A DNA stretch of 64,000 bases from DASUEB01 sp036275295. Lineage in GTDB: Bacteria; Bacteroidota; Bacteroidia; Flavobacteriales_D; Luteibaculaceae. The translations under genes and the position numbers were made by a program. The notes under the pieces are model-generated. The model saw only the letters and a program-made list of their open reading frames with translations. It was not told the DNA's origin and searched no databases. This document shows, in pieces, positions 16,313 through 27,200 of this stretch; within the stretch, counting starts at the first letter, position 1; every line of letters begins with the position of its first letter. The DNA lies in contig DASUEB010000183.1 of assembly GCA_036275295.1 (NCBI GenBank), positions 5,560-69,559 on the forward strand. Direction: 5' to 3'.

Positions 16313-18622
16313 ATGCGTGCGATTCTATTCCTTTACCTGTGGTTAACGGCTTTAAATGCCCTTGCTCAAAATCGTTGCCGTTGGACATTCAATCAGCTTC
16401 CGGACTCTGTAACCGGTTTGATCTCCGACAGTTTGGGTCGTGGACTGCTATTCCCGCAAAGGGTTGATGCAAACCGCGCTGCGGGATGGGCCGGATTTGC
16501 CCTCCAAACAAGTGCTTATCCCGCGCAGGGAACACAGGCTGGACAGGCGGGAATTCGATTGCAATGCAAGGTAATCCCCCATGAAAAGCTAACCCTTTCC
16601 TTTCGCCTGCGGGCGAGCTCAACAGCGAACAATCGCATGCACATCACACAACCTTCGCTGTCTGACACGGCGATCTACGAGCTGCGGATTGCCGAGTCGT
16701 CGGTGTGGATTGCTGTCGGTCCGATTGAGCTAAAGCCAGTTGCAAACGGGGATAGCGTCGATATTTATATCGTCAGCATGCCCGACAGCACCGGGCAATA
16801 TCAGCCTGTTTCTGGGGCTCAATACCGCAGTTCGGGAACCCTTCGATGGGATGATATGGTGATCACAGGATCGACCGATACAGAGGGTCCGCAGCTTATT
16901 TCTGTCCAACCTATGGACGCAAGGACCGTGAAATTTACGTTCAACGAAGCCCTCGATTCATCCTGTTTATCGAACCTCAGCATACAAGGTCTTACCCTAC
17001 CGATCTTATCCGACATCCATCGCGACTCGACGGGGCATCATTATCACCTTACCAGCCAGACCTTGCTTCCACATGCTGAATATTTCACCGTATGTTGGTT
17101 CGGACTGAGGGATTCAATGGGCAATACATTGATTGGCGACCCTTGTCGTCCGCTGTGGTACAACGCCAGTAAGCGGAGTCCCGTAATTACCGAAATCATG
17201 TACAACGACCCGAATGACGACGCACATGAATTCATTGAACTCTACAATCCCTCTGATGACACCCTGAAATTGGGTTTAATGTCGGTTTTGGGGGTACAGT
17301 ATATTTTTGATAGCTCGGCAGCTATGATTCCGGGTGAATACCTCCTTTTGGTCAAAGATGCCCAGCGATGGCAGGATTTCAATGGACCTCGCGTTATACA
17401 GTGGACCTGCGGAACCTTAAGCAATGGTGGCGAGTGCATTGCGCTGATCAATCAGGCTCGAGATACCTTGTCGCGTATTTGCTTCGACAATACAGGTTCT
17501 TGGCCGCGAAAGGCAAATGGGTTGGGTTCCAGCTTGGAGCGCCGAAAACTAACGGATACCGGCGTGCAAGGAGAGCATTGGCGCGATAGCTTTACCCCGT
17601 CGCCTTTAGAAGCGGTGCCACATTGGCGAATGAGTCCCGGATTTGGTTTCGAGAGCAACAAAGTTGGATTCAAACTCCCGCGTCAGGCGGTTTGGGAAGG
17701 CGACAGTGCAGTGGTGCAAATTGCGTTGAAACAAGAAGGGCGTTTTTCAGGCATAGTGCTGACCCGGCTCAGTTATCCCGATGGCAGCGTGCAGCTGGAT
17801 ACCCAAATAGCTGATGTTAACTCGCGCAAAATTCGACTATGGATCGCCGATGACTCCTTTCGCCAGCCCATCTCTGAGCTCTGGCTGTCGATTGCCGATG
17901 CCAACAACACTGTGGTAAACGGCCTGGATAGCACGGTATTGGAAATCTTCGACAACGACACGCTGCATCCTCGGCTTTGCATCACCGAAGTTATGGCAAA
18001 TAACCGGTCGTACTTGAACTTTCCAAAAGGGTACATGCCGTGGGTTGAATTGCACAACCCAAATCTAACTGGTATTTCTACTTCGGTGTACACCTTTAGG
18101 GTTACAGACCGACAGGGACAAGTTTACGAATCGCCATTGCCGGGCATCCAAATGGAGCCGCTCTCTTATCGTGTAGTTCCCGTTGATACCAATCATCAGG
18201 AGATGAGCGCCATCTGGAATAAACTGCCTGTGAACGGCGCCTTGATTCAACTGATGACATCCGATGGTGTGGAGCAAAGCAGACTTAGGTATGGAAACGC
18301 ATTTATCGATCGATCGTATGAAGCTGAGCGGGCCTGCGACAGCACGGCTACCCAAACAACGAGTCCGAGTCCGGGTGCTGCCAAAGGAACGGTAGGACTG
18401 ACAGAGCAAATCCGAAAAACCAATTACAACCGAGCCTACCGCGTTGGAGAAATCGTTCAGAGTGAGGTTGTAGATTCGTGGCAGTTGTGGGATGTAACCG
18501 GTAAGATGGCCGAAAAACCCACGCGATCGAATGCATTTACTATACCCGATCTACCCGCAGGCATCTACATTCTGGGCATTGGCAATCATCGATATAAAAT
18601 TTTGGTAACGGATGGACATTGA
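16313..18622 (+). CDS. Secreted lamin-tail-domain protein
   Basis: A 769-residue exported protein with a signal peptide at residues 1-19 (MRAILFLYLWLTALNALAQ). Residues 20-190 look like a beta-sandwich with a strand-rich, carbohydrate-binding-like pattern. A bacterial Ig-like/SbsA-type segment follows near 195-275 (QPMDARTVKFTFNEALDSSC). Two lamin-tail-like domains are visible: about 285-420 (PVITEIMYNDPNDDAHEFIE, then ELYNPSDDTLKLG) and about 555-680 (LCITEVMANNRSYLNF, WVELHNPN). The C-terminal 75 residues resemble a divergent T9SS type A sorting domain (WQLWDVTGKM, FTIPDLPAGIYILGI), so export through the T9SS to the surface is likely. The function of such proteins, often found beside nucleases or adhesins, is not settled. 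It heads the 12-kb surface-protein island. Confidence 0.85.
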   Translation: MRAILFLYLWLTALNALAQNRCRWTFNQLPDSVTGLISDSLGRGLLFPQRVDANRAAGWAGFALQTSAYPAQGTQAGQAGIRLQCKVIPHEKLTLSFRLRASSTANNRMHITQPSLSDTAIYELRIAESSVWIAVGPIELKPVANGDSVDIYIVSMPDSTGQYQPVSGAQYRSSGTLRWDDMVITGSTDTEGPQLISVQPMDARTVKFTFNEALDSSCLSNLSIQGLTLPILSDIHRDSTGHHYHLTSQTLLPHAEYFTVCWFGLRDSMGNTLIGDPCRPLWYNASKRSPVITEIMYNDPNDDAHEFIELYNPSDDTLKLGLMSVLGVQYIFDSSAAMIPGEYLLLVKDAQRWQDFNGPRVIQWTCGTLSNGGECIALINQARDTLSRICFDNTGSWPRKANGLGSSLERRKLTDTGVQGEHWRDSFTPSPLEAVPHWRMSPGFGFESNKVGFKLPRQAVWEGDSAVVQIALKQEGRFSGIVLTRLSYPDGSVQLDTQIADVNSRKIRLWIADDSFRQPISELWLSIADANNTVVNGLDSTVLEIFDNDTLHPRLCITEVMANNRSYLNFPKGYMPWVELHNPNLTGISTSVYTFRVTDRQGQVYESPLPGIQMEPLSYRVVPVDTNHQEMSAIWNKLPVNGALIQLMTSDGVEQSRLRYGNAFIDRSYEAERACDSTATQTTSPSPGAAKGTVGLTEQIRKTNYNRAYRVGEIVQSEVVDSWQLWDVTGKMAEKPTRSNAFTIPDLPAGIYILGIGNHRYKILVTDGH

Positions 18623-18632
18623 AAAATGCGTT

Positions 18633-18640
18633 TACCTTTG
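18633..18640 (+). promoter_or_regulatory. Possible -7 element TACCTTTG for the first adhesin
   Basis: TACCTTTG matches TAnnTTTG just after the lamin-tail gene stop. It would leave a leader of about 120 nt before the adhesin ATG. A closer but weaker match, TATTTTCG, lies at 18734-18741. I cannot choose between them. Confidence 0.3.
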
Positions 18641-18764
18641 TAGTTGGTGCTAAAAATCAGACTGAAGGAGGGATTTCATCGATAAAATTGAGACAACCAA
18701 CAACTGTTTCAACGTCTTAACAAGAGGAATCCGTATTTTCGTTTGACTAATGCCAGCTATAGTT

Positions 18765-21700
18765 ATGACAAAATTTTACCCCCGTTTGCGAGCCATCACG
18801 TATTGGAAGTTTCTTTTCACTCTGGCTGTTATTATTCTCTCATTTCAACATGCTGCGGCTCAGTGTACGCTCGTAGCTGACATCGAACCGATTCCCCGTG
18901 CTAATATCTGTTTGGGTGAGACTGTCGATCTGTTGGCCAAGAACAACCTGACCACTCCAATTCCGGCCATGTGCGCAGTAACAACTGACCGAACATGTGG
19001 GACGGGCTCCGACAGTATCAATACCACGGTTGGCAATGGCAACGTGGTGAACACTTTCAACTCCAGTGCTCCCGAATTATTCGGTGATTTTGGAGAGGCC
19101 CAATCGCGCAACCAGATCATCATCTTGGCATCAGAGCTCCAAGCCATGGGGTTTGTAGGTGGTAAAATAACAGCCCTTTCGGTCGACATCGCTCGCATCG
19201 AGGCTGGCAAAAGCGGTACCATCAGCAGTCTTTCCATCAAAATGCTGTGCACCAGTCAGGACAAATTTACAACCAGCTTTATCAGCGGGTTGGACGAGGT
19301 ATTTGCTCCAAAACCCGTTACGGTAACTGCTGGAGGATTCTTCACTTTCAACTTTGACAAGGCATTTGAATGGGATGGTGTTTCAAACATTGTCATTGAA
19401 TTTTGTGGTTTTGCACCCAACGGTACAGGTGCTGCCGGAGCCAATTGGGGTACCTTCACTCGCGACCATGTGCCGGGTTTCTCGTCTTGGCGTCAATCGA
19501 CCTCTTCTGTGTCCTCAGGCACTTGTTTAAACGGAGGAACAGAGCGAAACTTCAACCAACGACCCAACATTCGCTTTAACATCTGCCGTCCTAAAGCTGT
19601 AAACCTATCTTACTTGTGGACGCCCAATGACGGTTCTCTCAGCGCTACCAATGTAATCCGACCAACGGCCAGTCCTATTACCAACACCCGTTATTTTGTT
19701 CGCATCACCAACAACGACGTACCGAACTGTTTCTCTATTGATTCCATAGACATTGCTGTTGAGGATCCTTCGTTGTTTACTCCCTCCTCAAATTCTCCGG
19801 TTTGCGTGGGGAACACCTTGCAGCTGAATGCCAATACTGTTGGTGTTTCTTACTTCTGGAGTGGGCCAAACGGTTTTTCATCTACAGCGCAAAATCCCAC
19901 CATTCCCAATGTAACCGAAGCGGCTGAGGGAACCTACACATTCTTGGTTGATAAGGGTTTTTGTAAAGCAACGAAAACCATCAACGTTCAGATCGATCCG
20001 ATACCCAACACCGGAGTTCCAAAAGACTCTACTGTTTGCCGATCAACCACAAACATCAACCTATTTGGATTGTTGACCGGTGAAGATGTTGGCGGGACTT
20101 GGATCGACAACAACGCCAGCGGTGCGTTAACCGGATCGGTTTTCAATCCGAGTGTATTGAATAACAACAATATGCCGGCAACGTTCAATTTTACCTATCG
20201 CATAATCAACGCCTGTGGAACGTTTAACTCTACGGTTGCGGTAACCGTTATTGCAACCAGATCAGCAGGTATAGATGACGACACGACCATCTGTGAAACA
20301 AGCGGAGCGATCAATCTTTTCTCTGTTTTAGATGGAACGCCTAATACCGGAGGAACTTGGACCGATCTCAACAACTCCGGGGGCATGACGCCAAACGGTT
20401 TCTTTACACCGGGTAACCTAGGAGGAAATACCTATCAATTCCAATACCGTGTAACCGGTACATCTCCATGCCCCGATGCCTTATCGAGGGTAACAGTAAA
20501 TGTTATTGATCAGCCTTTCGCCGGATCAGACAACAACGCCAAAGTATGTGTGGGCGGATCAATCAACTTGTTCAATCAGCTCCAGAACAACCCTAAAACC
20601 GGTGGTACATGGACATCCATTGACAATGCCGGGGGCGCTCTGAATACCAATACAGGGATGTATACCGCCACGGGTGTAACCCCAGGATTGTATCGATTCA
20701 GATACATTGTCGGTGCTACTGCACCCTGTATCGCAGACACCGCGTTTATCTTCTTGACCGTTAACGGTGTACCCACCATTAGTAACGTGGAATCTACCTG
20801 CTCACCGAACAACGCCACGTATACGGTAACTTTCACCATCACAGGTGGAGATCCTGCTACTTATGCGGTAAACCCAGCGGGTACAATCAGCGCGGGCTTC
20901 CCAAAAATTTACACCAGCGGTCCCATTGGTGACGGCGTAGCTGCTCAATTCACCGTGAGCGATGGCAATTCGTGTGGAACAAACAGCGTTTCTACGCTGA
21001 AGCGCTGCGCTTGCCCAACCCAGGCTGGATCGGTACAAACCACTCCTGCGCTTCAGGTGTGTAACAACGGATCTGCTACCGCCATTTATAATGGGGGTTA
21101 TGCCAGCGATGGCAACGACACGTTGATGTACGTGCTCCATACCTTGCCAGGCAACACACTAGGCACGATCATTGCTCAACAGAGTTCGCCAACCTTTTCT
21201 TTTGGCCCCGGTATTACCTTAGGCACCACCTATTATGTTTCGGCTGTAGCGGGTAATAGACTACCCAATAACCTAGTCGATTTGAGCGATCAGTGTTTGA
21301 ATGTATCTGCCGGTGTACCCATCCGCTTCGGAAATATTGGCAGCCCGAATTTCAACTTCAGCGACAACCCAGCCTGTCCGGGAATTACTTTGAGCTTCAC
21401 CAGCTTTGTAAGCGGAAGTCCCACCTATTCGTGGACAGGACCAAACAATTTCACCAGCGCGGTGGCCAATCCGGTTATCAACAACCTGCAAGAGGCTGCC
21501 GCTGGAACCTATACCTTAACGGTTTCATCTGATGGCTGTAACGCCAGTGTGAGTAAGGCCTTGACAGTAGTATCAAAACCAGTGGTTACCATTGGAGGTG
21601 ATGCAAGCATTTGCGAGGGGCAAGGCGGAAACTTGCGTATTACAGTGAACGCACCCGCCCCGGTAGTAATTACTTACACCGCAAGTCCGGGTCAAACCCA

Positions 21701-24056
21701 GCAAGTTTTGTTAGCTCCAGGTGTAAATAATATCCCGGTAAACCCTGCCGTGAGCACCACTTACTCGCTCATCTTTGCCAATTACCCCAATAGCTGTGGT
21801 TACACCCTAACAGGAACTCATTCTATTTCTGTGAATCCCGCTCCTATTGTTAATTACAGTCCCATTGGTGCGACGGCTTATTGTTTCGATGAACCAAACA
21901 ATGCTAAAGTGGGCATCAGCATACCTTCGGGCGTAACGGGAAATCTCACTTACAGCCTAAATGGGGTTGTTCAACCTGTCATCAACGGGGTTGCAAACGG
22001 AACGCAGATACCTGTGCCTTTGAACCAGCCCGGATTGACCGTATTTGCCGTTGAAAGTGTAGTTCAAACCAGCGGAACCTGCAATTTGAGAATCAATTCC
22101 CTTCCTATCAATTACTACAATCTTATTGAACCTATCGTTCGCACCACGGTTGATCGCAACACCGTTTGTCAGAAAGATTCAATCAGTCTCAACTTCGATG
22201 TGGTAGCCAGCGAGAGTATCATCATAAGATACACGGTTAACAGCGATCCGCGCACCTTGGTGACCCGCGCTGATACATCGATAAAAATTCCGATTACTAC
22301 CAACACCTTTATTTTCGTTCAAGACGCATCATACTCCATTAAAACCAGCTGCGACAGAGTAATCAACGAACAGCACAGCATCAATTCACTGGAATCGCCA
22401 GACATCAACGTCACCGTCACCAATACGGCTTGCAACAACACCAATACCGGTGCGATTCGGGTTACTGTAAATAATACTACGGGGACATTCCAGTATTCGC
22501 TTGACGGATCTGCATTTGGAGCAAACAACAACTTTACCCAGTTATTCTCTGGTTTTCACACGCTCGTTGTGCTTTCGTCGAACGGATGTTCGGTAACGCG
22601 CGATGTTGAGGTGATTGCTCAGTCAAACCTCAATGTTACTTCCAATGTCATCAGCACGGCGTGTGGATTTAACAATGGCTCCGTTAATATTGGCATCACA
22701 AGCGGCACCCCTCCATATACCATTTTGTTCGATGGAAACAGTGTCAACCAAGGGACCATTAGCAATCTGTCCGCCGGAGTTTATCCGTTGCTGGTGATCG
22801 ACGGAAATAGCTGCGTGGTTCAACGCCAGTTGGTTGTGGCTCCATCGCAGCCCATCAGTTTCACGCTAACCGATAACGGTCCGGTAGATTGCACTTCGCC
22901 TGAATACGGATTGCTTTTCGTTTCCGCTAGCGGCGGTTCTGGAAATTATTTCTATCAAGCATTGGGTCAACCCGTTCAAACCGACTCTATTTTGAGAGGT
23001 TTGTTCCCGCAAACCAACGTCATCACCGTTACAGATGATCGCGGCTGCTCAGCAACCCAGACCATTAAATTGACCTCGATTCAGAAGTTCATCATTAACC
23101 CACAAATTCGCAAGCCATTGGTTTGCTGGGAGGGTAGAGACGCCGAAATTTTGATCAATACCACCAACTCGAGTCAACCTTGCATTTATTCGCTTAATAA
23201 CGTCGATTATCAATCGAACAACCTATTCACCAACATAGGTCCGGGAACGTTCACCGTTTACGTGCGCGAGACAACCGGTTGTCGCAGGGAGCAGTTCACC
23301 TCCTTTGCAGTGACTCGTCCTGAACCGATTAAACTCACCGTTACGGGATTTGGCGAACCAACGTGCTTCAATAGTACTGACGGATTCATCAGCATGGAAG
23401 CCGCTGGGGGAAGTTTGTTGGCCAAAGAATTTACCGTAAATGGCACCGACTACAAACTGGGTGGCGAGTTTACCGAATTGAGTAAAGGAAATTACACCCT
23501 AATCGCCAGAAACGACGACGGTTGTAACTCGGATACCATTGCCTTCACGTTGGAGGGTCCAGAAGATATTCTTCTGAGCCACTCCTTTACGTTCAACGGC
23601 AACCAGAGCAAAGCCAGTCTAACCATTACGGCCAACGGTGGTGTGCCTATTTACCTTTACAGCATTGACGGAGTAAATTATTTCACCAGCAATGTATTCA
23701 GCGATTTAGACCCAGGGGTTTACACCACTTACGCACGAGACAGTCGCAATTGTACGGCGGTTGGTTCGGTGAACATCTCAGGTGTTGGAATCGATGAATG
23801 GATAAAAAATCCACATCTCTCTATTGCGCCAAATCCATTTACCGACGAGCTCAACCTCTTTAGCGATGTAACCGCGGGCGAGACTTCTGTAAACGTTTAC
23901 AACAGCCTCGGGCAATTGGTATACCAGCGTAAAGTAGCCCAACTGGGGGCAGCCGCTGTCAAACTGGAAGGTTTGCAATCGCTGCCAGCAGGAGTATACC
24001 TCATCCATGTGAGCAACGAACTTGGAACTTTGAATCAGAAATTGATTAAAAACTAA
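18765..24056 (+). CDS. Giant SprB-repeat surface adhesin with T9SS type A signal
   Basis: A 1763-residue exported protein. The frame opens at 18750, but the ATG at 18765 gives a clean signal peptide (MTKFYPRLRAITYWKF...), cleaved after HAAAQ. Residues 20-270 are a Cys-containing N-terminal domain. A series of Ig-like and SprB-type repeats follows, including three copies of a GGTW.D-type module between about 430 and 640 (for example GGTWTDLNNSGGMTPNGFF). SprB-like units are plain from about 1210: FQYSLDGSAFGANNNF, TPPYTILFDGNSVNQG, PGTFTVYVRETTGC, and PIYLYSIDGVNYFTSN. The last 80 residues are a T9SS type A sorting domain (LSIAPNPFTDELNL ... LPAGVYLIHVSNE). SprB in Flavobacterium is the mobile gliding adhesin; whether this cell glides is not shown here. 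It is paralogous to the next gene. Confidence 0.93.
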   Translation: MTKFYPRLRAITYWKFLFTLAVIILSFQHAAAQCTLVADIEPIPRANICLGETVDLLAKNNLTTPIPAMCAVTTDRTCGTGSDSINTTVGNGNVVNTFNSSAPELFGDFGEAQSRNQIIILASELQAMGFVGGKITALSVDIARIEAGKSGTISSLSIKMLCTSQDKFTTSFISGLDEVFAPKPVTVTAGGFFTFNFDKAFEWDGVSNIVIEFCGFAPNGTGAAGANWGTFTRDHVPGFSSWRQSTSSVSSGTCLNGGTERNFNQRPNIRFNICRPKAVNLSYLWTPNDGSLSATNVIRPTASPITNTRYFVRITNNDVPNCFSIDSIDIAVEDPSLFTPSSNSPVCVGNTLQLNANTVGVSYFWSGPNGFSSTAQNPTIPNVTEAAEGTYTFLVDKGFCKATKTINVQIDPIPNTGVPKDSTVCRSTTNINLFGLLTGEDVGGTWIDNNASGALTGSVFNPSVLNNNNMPATFNFTYRIINACGTFNSTVAVTVIATRSAGIDDDTTICETSGAINLFSVLDGTPNTGGTWTDLNNSGGMTPNGFFTPGNLGGNTYQFQYRVTGTSPCPDALSRVTVNVIDQPFAGSDNNAKVCVGGSINLFNQLQNNPKTGGTWTSIDNAGGALNTNTGMYTATGVTPGLYRFRYIVGATAPCIADTAFIFLTVNGVPTISNVESTCSPNNATYTVTFTITGGDPATYAVNPAGTISAGFPKIYTSGPIGDGVAAQFTVSDGNSCGTNSVSTLKRCACPTQAGSVQTTPALQVCNNGSATAIYNGGYASDGNDTLMYVLHTLPGNTLGTIIAQQSSPTFSFGPGITLGTTYYVSAVAGNRLPNNLVDLSDQCLNVSAGVPIRFGNIGSPNFNFSDNPACPGITLSFTSFVSGSPTYSWTGPNNFTSAVANPVINNLQEAAAGTYTLTVSSDGCNASVSKALTVVSKPVVTIGGDASICEGQGGNLRITVNAPAPVVITYTASPGQTQQVLLAPGVNNIPVNPAVSTTYSLIFANYPNSCGYTLTGTHSISVNPAPIVNYSPIGATAYCFDEPNNAKVGISIPSGVTGNLTYSLNGVVQPVINGVANGTQIPVPLNQPGLTVFAVESVVQTSGTCNLRINSLPINYYNLIEPIVRTTVDRNTVCQKDSISLNFDVVASESIIIRYTVNSDPRTLVTRADTSIKIPITTNTFIFVQDASYSIKTSCDRVINEQHSINSLESPDINVTVTNTACNNTNTGAIRVTVNNTTGTFQYSLDGSAFGANNNFTQLFSGFHTLVVLSSNGCSVTRDVEVIAQSNLNVTSNVISTACGFNNGSVNIGITSGTPPYTILFDGNSVNQGTISNLSAGVYPLLVIDGNSCVVQRQLVVAPSQPISFTLTDNGPVDCTSPEYGLLFVSASGGSGNYFYQALGQPVQTDSILRGLFPQTNVITVTDDRGCSATQTIKLTSIQKFIINPQIRKPLVCWEGRDAEILINTTNSSQPCIYSLNNVDYQSNNLFTNIGPGTFTVYVRETTGCRREQFTSFAVTRPEPIKLTVTGFGEPTCFNSTDGFISMEAAGGSLLAKEFTVNGTDYKLGGEFTELSKGNYTLIARNDDGCNSDTIAFTLEGPEDILLSHSFTFNGNQSKASLTITANGGVPIYLYSIDGVNYFTSNVFSDLDPGVYTTYARDSRNCTAVGSVNISGVGIDEWIKNPHLSIAPNPFTDELNLFSDVTAGETSVNVYNSLGQLVYQRKVAQLGAAAVKLEGLQSLPAGVYLIHVSNELGTLNQKLIKN

Positions 24057-24059
24057 ATG

Positions 24060-24085
24060 AAAGGGGCCGTGAATGCGGCCCCTTT
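24060..24085 (+). terminator. Stem-loop terminator after the first adhesin
   Basis: A perfect 10-bp stem, AAAGGGGCCG with CGGCCCCTTT around TGAATG, begins 3 bp past the stop codon. The following T-tract is weak (GCATTTTGGG), so termination may be partial. Confidence 0.65.
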
Positions 24086-24224
24086 GCATTTTGGGCTTTG
24101 TAATCCATGAAAACCTGAGATACCGTCCTTACCAAAAAACTTCATGTTTACGGACCCAGGGCAAACAGCGATTAGGGGGTCGCTCAGCGCGAGGTCTACA
24201 CACCGAGTAATTTGGGATTAATAT

Positions 24225-24232
24225 TAACTTTG
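24225..24232 (+). promoter_or_regulatory. -7 element TAACTTTG for the second adhesin
   Basis: Exact TAnnTTTG match, 18 bp before the ATG at 24251. It supports that start over the TTG at 24212, which would sit upstream of transcription. No -33 TTG is found at the usual distance. Confidence 0.5.
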
Positions 24233-24250
24233 TCAATCAACCACGAGAAT

Positions 24251-27200
24251 ATGCGATTGTTTACCCGAGGAAGATCCCTGTTCATGCAGATTATGGCCGT
24301 TTTAAGCACCACGGCGGCGCTAGGCCAAGCCGACTGCATTACAGCGGTTCCCATTACTGCCAAAGGACAAATTACAGTAGACAGAACCAAAATTGGTCCT
24401 CTGGGTGCATTTAATGAGCCGGGATCGTGTTTTACCGGCGCCGAAAGAGCTCCCTACTGGTTTAGCTTCGAGGTATGTAAAACGGGTTCACTGGAGTTAT
24501 TTATAGATCCAACAAATACCGCCGACTTTGATTACGCCTTGTTCGATATAACCAACGGCTGTGGATCAAAGTTTGATGTAGCTTGTAACTATCAATCTTC
24601 AACCGGTACGGCTAATATTACCGGAATTGGTTGCGACAACGGAGCTTCCTGTGATCCAAGCATTACCGTTCAAGCGGGTAGAACCTACGCGGTGTTATTC
24701 TCCCGATTCACCGCTGCTCAGGAGGGGTTTACGCTATTTATCGGGGGCTCGTTTGAAATTTTCAATCCAGCAGATTTCGATTTTAAACCGCAGATAACGG
24801 GCGATACCGCAGTTTGCGGATTTAGTCAAACGCTAAGTGCAGCGGTTGCGCCGGGAGTTGACTTGCTTTGGTCGGCAAGCGGTCCTGGAAATGTAACTTT
24901 CGATGCAATCAACAGCGCTTCAACTGGAGTTATGGTTGATCAACCCGGCACTTACACCCTTCGTTTGACCTCGTCAAAAAATCTCTGCGGCGATATCACC
25001 GAGCTAAGCGATTCTTTGATGGTGACCTTCAATGCGGTGAATAAAAATTTCACCGGTTCCTTACTTAAAGCATGCGCGAGTTCGATTGATTTAATTGACC
25101 TTCGAACGGGTTTCAGCGGTGTGTTTCCCTCGGGTGGCACGTGGAGCGACCTGGATGCCTCTGGCAGACTCGAGCCAAACGGATTTTTTAACGCCTATCA
25201 GGCTGGGGGTCAAACGTATCGATTTGCCTACACCATACCTGCTCAACCCGGAATCTGTTTAGACCTAGACGACACCGTTCAGGTGCAGGTAAGCGAGCCA
25301 CTGAGTATTCGTCGTGACTCCATTGCCTGTTTCAACGCCGGCCAGAATTACCGCATGTTTTTCACCCTAGGTGGTGGAGATCCAACCACTTACGAGGCCA
25401 ACGGTTTTGACATTGTAGGAACGTACTACGGAACGGGTTTTTATCCCAACGGTTTTACCCATCAACTTACCCTTTCTGATCAAAGCGGCTGTCCTTCAAC
25501 CGTTCTAGTTGGTCAATACGATTGTAACTGCGCCACTCAGGCAGCCGAGTTGTTACCTACGGCGGCTATCGACTGTCAGCAACAGTCGGTTCAACTGCAG
25601 ATCGCCCAGCCGGCTATAAGTAGCGTTGGCCAAGTTGAGGAATTCATCCTATTTACGGATGAGACCAATCCCATAGGAAGTATCGTAGCCCGTAGTCTGA
25701 CGCCCGCGTTTAGCTTAGGTGGTTCGATCACTTCAGGCATTGTGTACTATGCTGCAGCTGCTCTTGGAACCGATAATGGAAGTGGACAAGTAGATTTAAA
25801 TGGTGCTTGCCTCAGTTTGTCCGTCCCCATTCGAGTTCGTTTCCCCGACAGTGGCATCATAACCTTGAGTGGGGATACCGCCATTTGTGAGGAGCAAATC
25901 GCCAACCTGCGCTTGGATTACTCTGGCAATGATGACCTTTGGATCAGTCTTTTCGATGGTGTTTCCAGCACAAACAGGCTTGTTCAACCGGGGCTAAATT
26001 TGCTTGCCGTTCAACCTACCTCAACCACCACATACACCATTACAACCGCAGTTACGCTATACGACTGCCCAGTAAACACCAGTGGAAACGCCGTTGTTGA
26101 AGTGAACAAAAGAGCCGGTTTCAATGCCACCCTCATCAACGACTCAGTGGCTTGTTTGAATGCGTTGACCGGAAATCCAACCCTGGCTTTCTTCATTACC
26201 AATAGCGACACCATTACGCCCTCATATTCGATTAATGGACAAAGTCAGAACAGCATTACAGGTGTTACTAACGGGACTATTTACACCCTTCCCAAACTGA
26301 CCTCAGGCAAAAACACCATTGTGTTCGATGGGTTCACTTCGCAGGTAAGTGGATGTAGTTACGCTATCAACCCAGTTAGCATTGACTACTACTACTTAGA
26401 TGAACCGGTGGTGAGTCTACTGGCATCTAAGCAGGAGGTTTGTTCATTTGGCGATGAGGTGAAGCTGGCCTTCTCTTCTTCGAGCAATCTGAACACTCGT
26501 ATTTACTACCGCATTAATGGTGTTCCGTTATTTGAGGATGTTTTGGGTAGTAAAGTAGTCAGCATACCCGTTACCACCAATCTGTCGATTGAACTGGACT
26601 CCGCCAGCTACCCAACTTTTGAGGCTTGCTCTTACGGCTTGCAGGGTTCTGCAACAGTTGACCTATTTACCCGTCCCGCCCTAATCTATCAATTAGAGCA
26701 ACTAACCTGTATCGACAGCTCGGCCAGACTGGTTATTCAAGGTGGAGAATCTATACCTTTTTTCAGCGTAAATGCATCTCCATTCTCCAAGGACACGATT
26801 TATGAATTTGATAGTGAGGGCTCCCAAGCTTTGGAAATTCGCTTGGGACAGAACTGTATTTACGAGGATTCCGTTCTGGTGAATCGCATCCCGCCGTTCA
26901 CACTCAGCGTTGAGGTAACCGATACAAAATGTGGCCAAGCCAATGGATCTATTGTACCCCAATTGAATGGGTCATTTGTACTCCCTATCACTTACCGTTT
27001 TAACAACTCGAGCAAAAACACCAATCTTCCAGCGGGTAACTACCTGATAGAAGCCACAGATGCTACCGGTTGTAAAGTTTCATTGACCGATAATATCGCT
27101 AGTTCTGCTCCCTTTATTGTTCAAGCTCAAGCCCTGGATACGGTTTTGTGTGCTGTAAACAACACGGCGCGGATTGCCGTTAGTGCATCAGGAGGCGATG

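Noticed and set aside
18860..24089. Many short antisense frames within the giant adhesin gene
   Set aside because: They are shadows of a repetitive, codon-biased coding sequence with intact reading frame on the plus strand.
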